NCBI GenBank assembly: GCA_018710845.1
Contig: DVJB01000064.1
Span: forward strand, 1 to 64,000
Length of the DNA stretch: 64,000 bases
Direction of reading: 5' to 3'
Source: Candidatus Onthomonas avicola
Lineage (GTDB): Bacteria > Bacillota > Clostridia > Oscillospirales > Oscillospiraceae
Of the stretch, positions 1-8,299 are shown piece after piece. Under the pieces are notes generated by a model. That model searched no databases. It had not been told where the DNA came from and was given only the letters and a program-made list of their open reading frames with translations. Made by a program: the position numbers and the translations under genes. How positions within the stretch are numbered: the stretch's first letter is position 1; each line of letters begins with the position of its first letter.

Positions 1-15
1 AAGGAGGCTATTTTT

Positions 16-358
16 ATGGAAAGAAATACAGTAAAGCACAGCGCATATTCCACGTGTAGATGCCAGTATCCTATCGTGTTTGCACCGGGATTTCGAAGAA
101 GGGTGTTATACGGACAACTGAAGAAAAATATTGGAAGAATTCTACGGAAACTATGCGAGGAGAAAAAGGTGGAAATCATCAAAGCGGAGGGTCGTCACTT
201 TTGCTGCCGCGGCTCCTACGTGGATTACAGTAGGTAAGAACAAGCGGGCAATTGAGGAGTATATCCGCAATCAACTAGTAGAAGATGAAATGATGGATCA
301 GATGACGATGAAGGAGTATATGGACCCGTTTACGGGTAGCAAGAATAGGAAGGCATAA
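16..358 (+). pseudogene. IS200/IS605-family TnpA transposase, decayed
   Basis: Relic of a single-strand (Y1, HUH) transposase. The first frame gives a recognisable N-terminus (IVFAPGFRR, then LKKNIGRILRKLCEEKKVEII) and then jumps straight to the HFCCRG region. The central segment that normally carries the metal-binding HUH histidines is therefore missing by an in-frame deletion near position 190. A one-base insertion (an extra T near 225-226) then shifts the frame. The C-terminal part continues in the second frame with VGKNKRAIEEYIRNQ, which contains the expected catalytic tyrosine, and ends in DPFTGSKN. A good ribosome site (AAGGAGG) starts the window. No tnpB is visible. The product cannot be active. 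Family identification is by recall of TnpA sequences; the deletion and frameshift are read directly. Confidence 0.85.
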
Positions 359-385
359 AAACAGGCCGCTTTAGCAGCGGCCTGT
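355..385 (-). terminator. Terminator of the nagB-nagA operon
   Basis: Perfect 10-bp stem (ACAGGCCGCT, positions 361-370, with 376-385) and a 5-base loop. Read on the minus strand it is followed by a run of five T, the pattern of an intrinsic terminator, and it lies about 55 bases after the nagA stop. It may also act as the terminal hairpin of the IS200 relic. Confidence 0.75.
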
Positions 386-440
386 AAGTGTAATGCGGTG
401 CCAAACTTTCGATACCCCTTTAGGGGGGATGACTGTAATG

Positions 441-1586
441 TTACGACGGCAGCATCGCCCGGCCGCGGCAGTAGGTCTGGCGGATGCGGTAATCGTCCTC
501 CAGTACGACGAGGTCAGCGTCATAGCCGGTGCAGAGCTTGCCTTTGCGATTGTCCACGCCGAGACAGCGGGCGGGATTGACCGTGCAGGCGTTCAGCGCA
601 ATCTCAAAGGGAACCATCGCCTCCTCCACCGCGATGCGCAGCCCCTGATTGAGCCGCAGGGTGCTGCCGGCGATGGTGTCCGTGCCCTTCAGCCGGGCCA
701 GTCCGTCTGCCCCCACCTCAATATCATGACCGCCGAGCTGGTAGTGCCCGCCCGGTGGACAGGCCTTTACCCGCAGCGAGTCGCTGACGATGATGGAGAA
801 GTCCGGCCCCTTGGCGGTCAAAAACTGGTGCAGTACCGCCGGGTGGGAGTGGCGGCCGTCTGCGATGATCTCCCCATAGATGCCCCGCAGCCGTAAGGCG
901 GCGCCCACCAGGCCAGGTTTGCGGTGGTGCAGCGGCGTCATCCCGTTGTAAACGTGGGTCATGCTCCGCGCCCCGTCGGCGGCGGCGAGCACCGCCTCTT
1001 CAAAGGTGGCGGAGGAGTGGCCGATGCTCACCACCACACCGTGGGCAGCGCAGTAGCGGATGAGGGCATGCTCTTGGTCGTGCTCTGGGGCCAGGGTGAT
1101 ATAGCGGATGAGCCCCTCCGCCTTGGCCTGATAGCGGCAAAACTGCTCTACCGACGGGACGGCGATCGCCTCCGGCGGCTGCGCGCCCTTATACTCCATG
1201 TCCAGATACGGCCCTTCAAAGTGAATGCCGAGAATCTCCGCGCCCTCATAGCCCTCCCGGACCACCCGCGCGACGTTGGCCACGGCGGCCTCCAGCACGT
1301 CAGGCATCTGGGTGACTGTGGTGGGCAGGATGGCGGTGACGCCCTCCTCCGGGATATGGCGCATCCAGTGCCGCAGGCCCTCCGGCTCGGCGTCGTTCGT
1401 GTCAAAGCCGTAGCAGCCGTGGGTGTGCACGTCGATCAGACCGGGGATGAGGCGTAGATTGCCATAGTCCTGATCCGGAGTCCGGGCCCCGTAGGGGAGA
1501 ACGCGGGCGATCCGCCCGCCCTCAATTTCCAGCTGGAGAGGGACGAACAGCCCGCTCGTCCAGACCCGTTTGCTCTGTAAAATCAT
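441..1586 (-). CDS. nagA: N-acetylglucosamine-6-phosphate deacetylase
   Basis: Cytoplasmic enzyme that removes acetate from GlcNAc-6-phosphate to give glucosamine-6-phosphate, the first intracellular step of GlcNAc use. The 381-residue length is normal. Amidohydrolase features are in order: HTH metal motif at residues 54-56 (GLIDVHTHG), glutamate ligand in HFEGPY (about 124), histidine ligands in SIGHSS (190) and THVYNGM (211), and catalytic aspartate in VSDS (269). It lies 6 bases after the nagB stop with no strong ribosome site of its own, so it is probably translated by coupling from nagB. Confidence 0.96.
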   Translation of the reverse strand: MILQSKRVWTSGLFVPLQLEIEGGRIARVLPYGARTPDQDYGNLRLIPGLIDVHTHGCYGFDTNDAEPEGLRHWMRHIPEEGVTAILPTTVTQMPDVLEAAVANVARVVREGYEGAEILGIHFEGPYLDMEYKGAQPPEAIAVPSVEQFCRYQAKAEGLIRYITLAPEHDQEHALIRYCAAHGVVVSIGHSSATFEEAVLAAADGARSMTHVYNGMTPLHHRKPGLVGAALRLRGIYGEIIADGRHSHPAVLHQFLTAKGPDFSIIVSDSLRVKACPPGGHYQLGGHDIEVGADGLARLKGTDTIAGSTLRLNQGLRIAVEEAMVPFEIALNACTVNPARCLGVDNRKGKLCTGYDADLVVLEDDYRIRQTYCRGRAMLPS

Positions 1587-1592
1587 ATTCTG

Positions 1593-2318
1593 TCACATCC
1601 GGGAGAGCGCGGCCGCGTCGGCGACGATGGTCACGTCTGGGTGGAACTGGAGGATGGAGCCGGGCATGGACGGCGTCACCGGTCCCTGGCAGACGGCGCG
1701 CAGCGCTTCTGCCTTGTCCTCGCCGCTGACGACGACAAGAATCTTCTTGGCACGCATGATGGTGCCGATGCCCATCGTGTACGCCTCGCGCGGCACGTCG
1801 TCGGGGCTGTCAAAGAAGCGCTGGTTGGCCTCGATCGTACTGGCGGTAAGGCGGACGCAGTGGGTGCCGGAGGCAAAATGGCTGTCCGGCTCGTTAAAGC
1901 CGATGTGGCCGTTGCGCCCAAGTCCCAGCAACTGCAGATCCACGCCGCCCACGCCGCTGATGATGCGGTCATAGTCTGCGCAGGCCTTCGCGCTGTCCAT
2001 CTCGCTGCCATCGGGCAGGAAGGTGCGCGCCGGGTCCAGGTTCACATGGCGAAACAGATGATGGCGCATAAAGTAGAAATAGCTCTGCTCATGTTCGCGC
2101 GGCAGGCCCTTGTACTCGTCCAGATTGACGGTGGTGACGCGGGAGAAGTCCACGTCGCCCTTCTGATACCAGTCCACCAGATACTGATAGGTGCCCACCG
2201 GGCTGGACCCGGTGGCCAGGCCGAGTACGCTGTCTGGTTTCAAAATGACCTGCGCGGAGATGATATTGGCCGCCTTGCGGCTCAGGTTCTGATAGTCTTT
2301 CGTCCGTATGATGTTCAT
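1593..2318 (-). CDS. nagB: Glucosamine-6-phosphate deaminase
   Basis: Isomerises and deaminates glucosamine-6-phosphate to fructose-6-phosphate and ammonia, feeding amino sugars into glycolysis. Family motifs are present: GLATGSSPVGTY (phosphate binding), NLDEYKGL, and LGRNGHIGFNEP with the active-site histidine. The ATG at 2318 is preferred over the upstream in-frame GTG at 2327 because GAGGAG sits 8 bases before it. This gives 241 residues, the usual size. It is the first gene of a nagB-nagA unit separated from the upstream permease gene by a strong terminator. No NagR-type regulator is adjacent. Confidence 0.96.
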   Translation of the reverse strand: MNIIRTKDYQNLSRKAANIISAQVILKPDSVLGLATGSSPVGTYQYLVDWYQKGDVDFSRVTTVNLDEYKGLPREHEQSYFYFMRHHLFRHVNLDPARTFLPDGSEMDSAKACADYDRIISGVGGVDLQLLGLGRNGHIGFNEPDSHFASGTHCVRLTASTIEANQRFFDSPDDVPREAYTMGIGTIMRAKKILVVVSGEDKAEALRAVCQGPVTPSMPGSILQFHPDVTIVADAAALSRM

Positions 2319-2409
2319 ACCGTTCACTCCTCAGATTGGATGTCCCGACGGACTGCCGGTCTGCCTGGAGCGTTACAACCAGTTCGCCTGGTTTGTCACG
2401 CTGGGTCAA

Positions 2410-2479
2410 AGGGAAAAGAAAACGGCGGCCGGGAGAGGTCGGCCGCCGGAGGAGGGCGCAGAGGAAACCGCGCCCTCCT
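2410..2479 (-). terminator. Double hairpin terminator after the GlcNAc PTS gene
   Basis: Two consecutive perfect inverted repeats: 10-bp stem 2450-2459/2470-2479 and 7-bp stem 2424-2430/2441-2447. On the minus strand the second is followed by a T-rich tract (TTTTCTTTT). It ends the PTS transcript before nagB. Confidence 0.8.
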
Positions 2480-2497
2480 TTGGACGGGAAACTGCAG

Positions 2498-3997
2498 TTA
2501 CAGCATCTTTGCCATCTCGTCGGCGACAAACTGCACCTTTGTGCCGACGATGACCTGCACGGAGGTCTTACTGGGCCGGATGACGCCGGCCACACCGGCA
2601 GATTTGATTTTCTTCTCATCCACCTGCGTGTAATCCTTTACCTCCAGTCTCAGACGGGTGATGCAGTTGTCCAGGGAGACGATGTTCTCTCTGCCGCCCA
2701 GGCCCTCAAGCACGATGGAGGCCACCTGGGTGTAGTCGTTGTTGGCCAGAACGACCGACTTTTCCGCCTCGGTGTCGTCGTCCTCCTCCCGGCCGGGCGT
2801 CTTCAAGTCAAAGGTCTTGATGGCGAAATAGAATATCAGGAAGAACACGATGAACGCTGCCGCGCCGAGCGGAATGATCATCCAGGTGCTGTTCGCAGCC
2901 GGAAGCGGCGCCGAGAAGATCAGGTCGGTCAGGCCGGCGGAGAACTGGAAGCCGGCACGGAATCCGACGGCCACAGTGATAACGGTGAAGATGCCGTACA
3001 GCAACGCGTAGACCACATACAGCGGGAAGGCCAGGAACATAAAGGCGAACTCAAACGGCTCGGTGACGCCGCAGATGAGCGCGCTGAGCGCAGCGGAGCC
3101 GACCAGGCCGATGGCCGCTTTCCGCTTGGCGCTCTTGGCGGTCACGATCATCGCCAGCGCCGCGCCGGGAACGCCGAACATCATGCAGGGGAAGAAGCCG
3201 GACATGTACATGCCCACCGACCAGTCGATCACGGTGCCGTTGGCCATGGTGCCGCCCTCTGTCAGGGCGCTCCAGTAAGCCGTCAGGTCGCCCATGCCGA
3301 TCGTGTCAAACCAGAACACGTTGTTGAGCGCGTGGTGCAGGCCGAAGGGGATGAGCAGGCGGTTGAGGAAGGCGTAAATGCCGGCGCCCAGAGCGCCCAG
3401 CCCCTTAATGCCGTTGCCCACGGCCACCAGCGCACCGAAGATGACGGGCCAGGCGAACAGCAGCACGGCGGAGACCACGATGGAGACCACACCGGTCACG
3501 ATGGCGACCGAGCGCTTGCCGGAGAAGAAGGCCAGCACGTCGGGCAGCTTGGTACCCTTGAACTTGTTGTAACACAGCGCGCCGATGATGCCGGCCAGGA
3601 TGCCGATGAAGGGATTTTCGATCTTGCTGAAGGCCACAAAGTTGGCAGTGCCCTCCACGCACATCCAAGGGGCAATGACGTTCACCACGCTGGTGTTGAG
3701 CAGCTTGGTGATCATCAGCCAGGAGACCAGTCCGGCCAGTCCACCGGTGCCGTCGTTGCCGTCGGACAGACCGACGCCGACGCCGATGGCGAACAGAATG
3801 GCAATGTTATCAATCAGGGCGCCGCCAGCCTTGATCAGGAAGAAGCCGATGACATATGCCGCGCCGGAGGTCGGGCCTTCGGCGCCCATGGCTGCGGGGG
3901 CGAGCGCATAGCCGATGCCCATCAGAATGCCGCAGATCGGCAGGCAGGCCACCGGCAGCATCAGCGCTTTGCCCAGCTTTTGCAGGTGTTTCATCAT
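2498..3997 (-). CDS. nagE: PTS N-acetylglucosamine/glucose-family EIIBC permease
   Basis: Membrane sugar permease that phosphorylates its substrate during uptake. The N-terminal 370 or so residues form the EIIC domain with about ten membrane segments. A short linker rich in acidic residues follows, then an EIIB domain with the phosphorylated cysteine in NCITRLRLEV (about residue 445). There is no fused EIIA, so the partner is presumably the EIIA encoded just upstream. GlcNAc specificity is inferred from the neighbouring nagA and nagB, because glucose and GlcNAc EIIBC proteins are closely related. The start is supported by AAAGGAG ten bases upstream. Confidence 0.9.
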   Translation of the reverse strand: MMKHLQKLGKALMLPVACLPICGILMGIGYALAPAAMGAEGPTSGAAYVIGFFLIKAGGALIDNIAILFAIGVGVGLSDGNDGTGGLAGLVSWLMITKLLNTSVVNVIAPWMCVEGTANFVAFSKIENPFIGILAGIIGALCYNKFKGTKLPDVLAFFSGKRSVAIVTGVVSIVVSAVLLFAWPVIFGALVAVGNGIKGLGALGAGIYAFLNRLLIPFGLHHALNNVFWFDTIGMGDLTAYWSALTEGGTMANGTVIDWSVGMYMSGFFPCMMFGVPGAALAMIVTAKSAKRKAAIGLVGSAALSALICGVTEPFEFAFMFLAFPLYVVYALLYGIFTVITVAVGFRAGFQFSAGLTDLIFSAPLPAANSTWMIIPLGAAAFIVFFLIFYFAIKTFDLKTPGREEDDDTEAEKSVVLANNDYTQVASIVLEGLGGRENIVSLDNCITRLRLEVKDYTQVDEKKIKSAGVAGVIRPSKTSVQVIVGTKVQFVADEMAKML

Positions 3998-4249
3998 AGG
4001 GGTTATCTCCTTTCTTTTCCTGTCCCGCCTCTCCCTCGGGACAAATGCTTACAAAAGACAGAAATTGGACTGCCCAGCCATATGGCTGGGGTTTTCTTTT
4101 GGATGCCCCAAAAGAAAAATGTTCTGTGATCCGAAACGACGGGGCTTATTCCGCCGTGCCGAGCGGATTTGCCCTTGCAGTTCATCGGGGATTGCCGCGT
4201 CCAATCGCCTTGCCTGGCGAAAATTCCGTGAAGTATTCTCCAGAAAGGC
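3998..4249 (-). promoter_or_regulatory. Structured leader between EIIA and EIIBC genes
   Basis: About 250 bases without a credible gene. Two adjacent dyads are seen: an 18-bp perfect palindrome (4073-4090) and an 11-bp stem with a 5-base loop (4092-4102/4108-4118). Together they resemble an attenuator/antiterminator leader or a dispersed palindromic repeat. PTS genes are often controlled by RNA-binding antiterminators, but no such regulator is present here and the sequence does not match the RAT element I know. Confidence 0.4.
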
Positions 4250-4738
4250 CTACTTGAGCCGCAAAATCGTGTCTCCCGGCGCTACCGTCTGCCCGGTGAC
4301 AGGGCTGACTGACTGGAACTGATCCGCGTTGCAGATCAGGACCGGGGTGATGGGATTCAGCCCAGCGGCGGAGATGGCCTCCAGGTCGGCCTCAATCAGC
4401 AGGTCGCCCTGTTTGACTGTCTGCCCCTCGCTGGCCAGGATGGTGAAGGCAGCCCCCTTCAGCCCGACGGTATCCAGGCCGATGTGGATGAGCACCTCCA
4501 CCCCCTGACCGGTGGTGATAGCGACAGCGTGACCGGTGGGAAAGAGCGTTGTAATGGTTCCGGACGCGGGGGCGTAGATATGTCCGTCCGTTGGAATAAT
4601 GGCGGCTCCCGGCCCCAGAATTTCGTCGGCAAAGGTGGGGTCAGGCACCTCGCTGAGTGGGACGCACCGCCCGGCCAGCGGCGCGCCAATCTCTATGCCG
4701 CTCTGCTTTGTACCGAACAGCCGGTCAAAAAAACCCAT
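4250..4738 (-). CDS. crr: PTS glucose-type EIIA protein
   Basis: Soluble phosphocarrier that passes phosphate from HPr to an EIIB domain. The 162-residue protein has the classic EIIA-Glc layout: GHAVAI with the auxiliary histidine and LIHIGLDTVGL with the phosphorylated histidine. The ATG at 4738 is chosen because AGGAGG lies 8 bases upstream; a longer reading adds 43 residues unlike the family. It lies upstream of the EIIBC gene on the same strand and can complete that permease. EI and HPr are not in the window. Confidence 0.92.
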   Translation of the reverse strand: MGFFDRLFGTKQSGIEIGAPLAGRCVPLSEVPDPTFADEILGPGAAIIPTDGHIYAPASGTITTLFPTGHAVAITTGQGVEVLIHIGLDTVGLKGAAFTILASEGQTVKQGDLLIEADLEAISAAGLNPITPVLICNADQFQSVSPVTGQTVAPGDTILRLK

Positions 4739-4792
4739 GTGTGACCTCCTCTCTGATGATACGGGATGGAACACTGGAAGTACTGTTGCTTC

Positions 4793-4821
4793 ATTATGGC
4801 ACGCACAAAAACTTTTGTCAA
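4793..4821 (-). promoter_or_regulatory. Promoter of the EIIA gene
   Basis: Minus-strand TTGACA (4816-4821), 17-base spacer and CATAAT (4793-4798), about 55 bases before the EIIA start. Confidence 0.75.
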
Positions 4822-4932
4822 TGTATTTTGGCCATTTCAGAAAAGAATTTTTCCCCTTTCTCAGCATGTTTTCCAGTTTTTAACAGAAAACGGAGGAAGA
4901 GAGAGGGCGGAAGGAGCTTGGCTGCAAAACGA

Positions 4933-4975
4933 CAGGGACGGCTCTGCCGGACAAAAACCGGCTGAACCGTCCCTG
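4933..4975 (-). terminator. Terminator after gluQ
   Basis: Nine-bp outer stem (4933-4941/4967-4975) with an inner CCGG stem. On the minus strand it is followed after a few bases by TTTT. It lies just past the gluQ stop. Confidence 0.6.
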
Positions 4976-4998
4976 TAACAGTTTTTTCAGCGAGAGAA

Positions 4999-5949
4999 TC
5001 AAAAGCCGAGAGAGGTGTGCTCCAGCCGGATATCTGTCCGACGCACGCGCTGCCAGGAGAAGAGGGGAATCAGCTCCCGCGCGCGGACTGGTTCCGGCCG
5101 CTCGAGCAGCCCAGCCCAGCAGGCAAGCCGGCCGATGATCTCCTCCGAATGGACCCCGGCGGCCCGCAGCGCGCCGAGATCGAGGTCGCGCTCCCGCTTG
5201 GCCAGCCGACGTCCGTCCGGGGCGAGCAGGAGGGGGATGTGGTAGTAGTCTGGATGAGGCAGCCCCAGCCGGTCCTGCAGCCAGAGCTGCCGCGGCGTGG
5301 AGGAGAGCAGGTCGCGCCCGCGTACCACCTGGTTTACCCCCATCTCCGCGTCGTCCACCACGACGGCGAGCTGGTAGGCGTACACTCCGTCCGACCGGCG
5401 AAGGATAAAGTCCCCGCAGTCCCGGGCGAGGGACTCGCGGAAATCCCCCTGTAAGCCGTCGGAGAAGGAGAGCTCTATATCGGGTACGCGCACCCGGATG
5501 GCGGGGCGGCGTGTCCTGGCGCGCGCACGCCGCTCCTCGGAGGTGAGCGCACGGCAGGTGCCGGGGTAGATGGGGGTGCCGTCGGCGGCGTGGGGGGCGC
5601 CGGCGGCGTGCAGGGCATCCCGGCTGCAAAAGCAGGGGTAGAGCAGCCCCTGCCGCTCCAGCTCCGCCAGGGCGCTCGCATAGTGTTCCGAGCGGCTGGA
5701 CTGGAAATAGTCCTCTCCACCCGCGCTGCCGCCCCGGTCCCAGTCTAAGCCGAGCCAGCGAAGGTCATCCTCGAGCTGCAAGGCGTAGGCCCGGCGGCAG
5801 CGGCTGGGGTCCAGGTCCTCCTGCCGCAGCACGATCTCTCCGCCCGCGCTCCGGGCGGAGAGCCAGGCGAGCAGGCAGGAGAAGGCGTTGCCCAGATGCA
5901 TCCGTCCGCTGGGGCTGGGGGCGAAGCGCCCGACGACCGGCGCGGACAT
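4999..5949 (-). CDS. gluQ: Glutamyl-Q tRNA(Asp) synthetase
   Basis: Truncated glutamyl-tRNA synthetase paralogue that attaches glutamate to queuosine in the wobble position of tRNA-Asp. It has the class I HIGH signature as HLGN (residues 18-21, after GRFAPSPSGR), a Cys-x-Cys plus later Cys zinc site (CFCSRDAL ... GTCRAL) and a KMSKS variant LAKRERD. At 316 residues it lacks the anticodon-binding domain, as expected for GluQ-RS. It starts two bases after the murE stop and is the last gene of the esterase-dapF-murE-gluQ unit. A tRNA-Asp(GTC) substrate is encoded at 51.2 kb. Confidence 0.92.
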   Translation of the reverse strand: MSAPVVGRFAPSPSGRMHLGNAFSCLLAWLSARSAGGEIVLRQEDLDPSRCRRAYALQLEDDLRWLGLDWDRGGSAGGEDYFQSSRSEHYASALAELERQGLLYPCFCSRDALHAAGAPHAADGTPIYPGTCRALTSEERRARARTRRPAIRVRVPDIELSFSDGLQGDFRESLARDCGDFILRRSDGVYAYQLAVVVDDAEMGVNQVVRGRDLLSSTPRQLWLQDRLGLPHPDYYHIPLLLAPDGRRLAKRERDLDLGALRAAGVHSEEIIGRLACWAGLLERPEPVRARELIPLFSWQRVRRTDIRLEHTSLGF

Positions 5950-5951
5950 CC

Positions 5952-7415
5952 TCAGCGCCCCTCGATGATCTCCCGGATGAGCACGCGCTCATCCATCGGG
6001 TGCTTGACGCCGCGGATCTCCTGATAGTCCTCATGGCCCTTTCCGGCCAGCACGATCACGTCGCCCGCCTCGCCGATGGACATGCAGTAGCGGATGGCCT
6101 CCTTGCGGTCGGGGATGGTGACGTGTGCCCCGCCTGTCTTCTCCACACCGGTGAGGATGTCGGCGATGATGTCCATCGGCTCCTCAAAGCGCGGATTGTC
6201 CGAGGTGACGACGGTCAGGTCGGCCAGGCGTCCGCTCACCTCGCCCATCTCATAACGGCGGCTCTTGGCGCGGTTGCCGCCGCAGCCGAAGAGGCAGATG
6301 ATCCGTTTCGGCCCGTAGGCACGCAGGTTGACCAGCAGGGCTTCCAGGCTCATCGCGTTGTGCGCGTAGTCAATCATCAGGGTATACTCGCCCGGCGTCG
6401 GGACGATCTCCAGCCGTCCCTTGACCTGAATCGTGTCCAGTGCGCGGCAGATTGCCTCCCACGAGACGCCCAAATGGCGGCAGAGGGCGATGGCGGCCAG
6501 CGAATTATACACGGTAAAATCGCCGGGGATATCCACCTTCACATGCCCTTCCACGTTCCCCGCCAGGTCGTAGGCCACGCCCAGATAGCCCGGCTGGTGG
6601 ATGCGCTGGATGTTGACCGCGCGCAGCTGCGCCTCCGGGCCAAGGCCGTAGGTCTCCAGACGGCAGGTGTGCCCTTCGAGGACCTCGTCCAGGTAGTCCG
6701 CGTCCGCGTTGACCAGCCCGACGCGGCACTGGCGGAAGAGCTTGCCCTTGCAGGCGATATACTCCGCCATGTCCGCATGCTCGCCCGGGCCGATGTGGTC
6801 CTCCTCCAGGTTGGTGAAGATGCCGTAATCAAACGTGAAGCCGGAGACACGGTCGAGCTTCATCGCCTGGGAGGAGACCTCCATCACCACGCAGCGGCAG
6901 CCGGCGGCGGCCATGTCGGAAAAGTGCTTCTGTACCAGCCAGGACTCCGGCGTGGTGTTCACCGCGTGGGTGTGCTCCTGGCCGCAGATCACCTCGATCG
7001 TGCCGATCAGCCCGGTGGGAAGGCCGGCGGCCTCCAGCATGGAGCGGATCATATAGGTCGTGGTGGTCTTGCCCTTCGTGCCGGTGACGCCGATCGTAAT
7101 CAGCTTTTCCGCCGGGTGGCCGAACCACGCCGCCGAGAGCTCCGCGAGGGCCAGGCGCGGGTTTTCCACCTGCAGGACGGTGACCGCGTCGGGGATCTCC
7201 TCCACCTCCCGGCTGACGACGAGGGCCGCCGCGCCCTTGGCGAGCACGTCGGGGATATAGTCATGCCCATCCGTGACCGCCCCGGGCAGGCAGACAAAGA
7301 CGCAGCCCGGCTCCGCGCGGCGCGAGTCATAGACGACGGCGGTGATCTCCCGTTCCAGATCGCCCTGGCGGAGCAGATAGCTCATCCGGGCGACCAGATC
7401 GATCAGCTGTTTCAT
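5952..7415 (-). CDS. murE: UDP-N-acetylmuramoyl-tripeptide (meso-DAP) synthetase
   Basis: Cytoplasmic Mur ligase that adds the third stem-peptide residue to UDP-MurNAc-L-Ala-D-Glu during peptidoglycan synthesis. The ATP loop is GVTGTKGKTTTTY (about residues 110-120). The substrate-selecting loop reads SDNPRFEEP; the DNPR form is the known mark of meso-diaminopimelate-adding enzymes. The adjacent dapF, which makes meso-DAP, agrees. Length (487 residues) is normal. It is co-directional with dapF, 34 bases downstream. Confidence 0.96.
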   Translation of the reverse strand: MKQLIDLVARMSYLLRQGDLEREITAVVYDSRRAEPGCVFVCLPGAVTDGHDYIPDVLAKGAAALVVSREVEEIPDAVTVLQVENPRLALAELSAAWFGHPAEKLITIGVTGTKGKTTTTYMIRSMLEAAGLPTGLIGTIEVICGQEHTHAVNTTPESWLVQKHFSDMAAAGCRCVVMEVSSQAMKLDRVSGFTFDYGIFTNLEEDHIGPGEHADMAEYIACKGKLFRQCRVGLVNADADYLDEVLEGHTCRLETYGLGPEAQLRAVNIQRIHQPGYLGVAYDLAGNVEGHVKVDIPGDFTVYNSLAAIALCRHLGVSWEAICRALDTIQVKGRLEIVPTPGEYTLMIDYAHNAMSLEALLVNLRAYGPKRIICLFGCGGNRAKSRRYEMGEVSGRLADLTVVTSDNPRFEEPMDIIADILTGVEKTGGAHVTIPDRKEAIRYCMSIGEAGDVIVLAGKGHEDYQEIRGVKHPMDERVLIREIIEGR

Positions 7416-7449
7416 AGTGTTCCGTTCTTCCTTCCGTGATTAAGTTCCC

Positions 7450-8286
7450 TCAGTCCGGGGTGCAGCCTTCAAAGACGGTGACAGCCGGACCGGTCATCAG
7501 CATGGTGTTGGCCTGCTGGTCATAGGTGATCTCCAGGTCGCCGCCGCGCAGATGGACGGTGACGGCCGCGTCGCACAGGCCGCACAGCCAGGCGGCATAG
7601 GCCGCCGCACAGGCGCCGGTGCCGCAGGCGAGCGTCTCGCCCGAGCCGCGCTCCCAGACGCGCATCTCAAGATTGCGCCGGTCGATCACGTGGACAAACT
7701 CGGTGTTGACCCGGTCGGGGAAGCTGGCGTGGTGTTCAAACTGCGGGCCGATCTGCTCCAGGTGGAGGGATTGGACGTCGTCGGCCCAGACGACGGCGTG
7801 GGGATTGCCCATCGAGACGCAGGTCATCGTCCACGTCCGTCCGGCCACCTGAATGCTCTGGCCCACCACCTGCGCGCCCAGCCCCACGACGGGAATCCGG
7901 TCAGAGCGCAGACTCGGGGTGCCCATATCCACCCGCACGCGGGAGACCTCGCCGCCCTCCACGGTCAGGACAAGGTCCTTGACGCCGGAGCTGGTCTCAA
8001 TACGCAGATGTGTCTTGTCCGTCAGCCCCTTGTCGTAGACATATTTGGCCACGCAGCGGATGCCGTTGCCGCACATCGCGCCCAGAGAACCGTCGGCGTT
8101 GTACATCTCCATCCGGAAATCGGCCGCCGAGGAGGGGCAGATGGCGATCAGGCCGTCTCCGCCGATGCCAAAGCGCCGGTCACTGTAGCGGCGGGAGAGC
8201 TCAGACAGATTGCCCGGCATCTCCCGGGTGCAGTCCACATAGATATAGTCATTGCCGCAGCCGTGCATTTTGGTAAATTTCATCAC
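7450..8286 (-). CDS. dapF: Diaminopimelate epimerase
   Basis: Converts LL-diaminopimelate to the meso form for lysine and peptidoglycan. The two catalytic cysteines are visible in CGNGIRC and in the SGETLACGTGAC block; N-terminal MHGCGNDYIYVDC matches the family. The start may be GTG at 8286 (AAGGAG seven bases upstream) or the adjacent ATG at 8283. Thirteen bases separate it from the upstream esterase gene, and murE follows, so substrate supply and use are encoded together. Confidence 0.96.
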   Translation of the reverse strand: MMKFTKMHGCGNDYIYVDCTREMPGNLSELSRRYSDRRFGIGGDGLIAICPSSAADFRMEMYNADGSLGAMCGNGIRCVAKYVYDKGLTDKTHLRIETSSGVKDLVLTVEGGEVSRVRVDMGTPSLRSDRIPVVGLGAQVVGQSIQVAGRTWTMTCVSMGNPHAVVWADDVQSLHLEQIGPQFEHHASFPDRVNTEFVHVIDRRNLEMRVWERGSGETLACGTGACAAAYAAWLCGLCDAAVTVHLRGGDLEITYDQQANTMLMTGPAVTVFEGCTPD

Positions 8287-8299
8287 TCAACAGCTCCTT

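Noticed and set aside
16-358. IS200 relic considered as part of a TnpB/omega-RNA system
   Set aside because: No tnpB remains nearby and the transposase lacks its HUH core; nothing supports a guide RNA.
2336-4129. Long open frame on the plus strand opposite the PTS permease and nagB leader
   Set aside because: It is antisense to a clear EIIBC gene, has low-complexity His/Gly/Asp-rich translation, and lacks any ribosome site or family motif.
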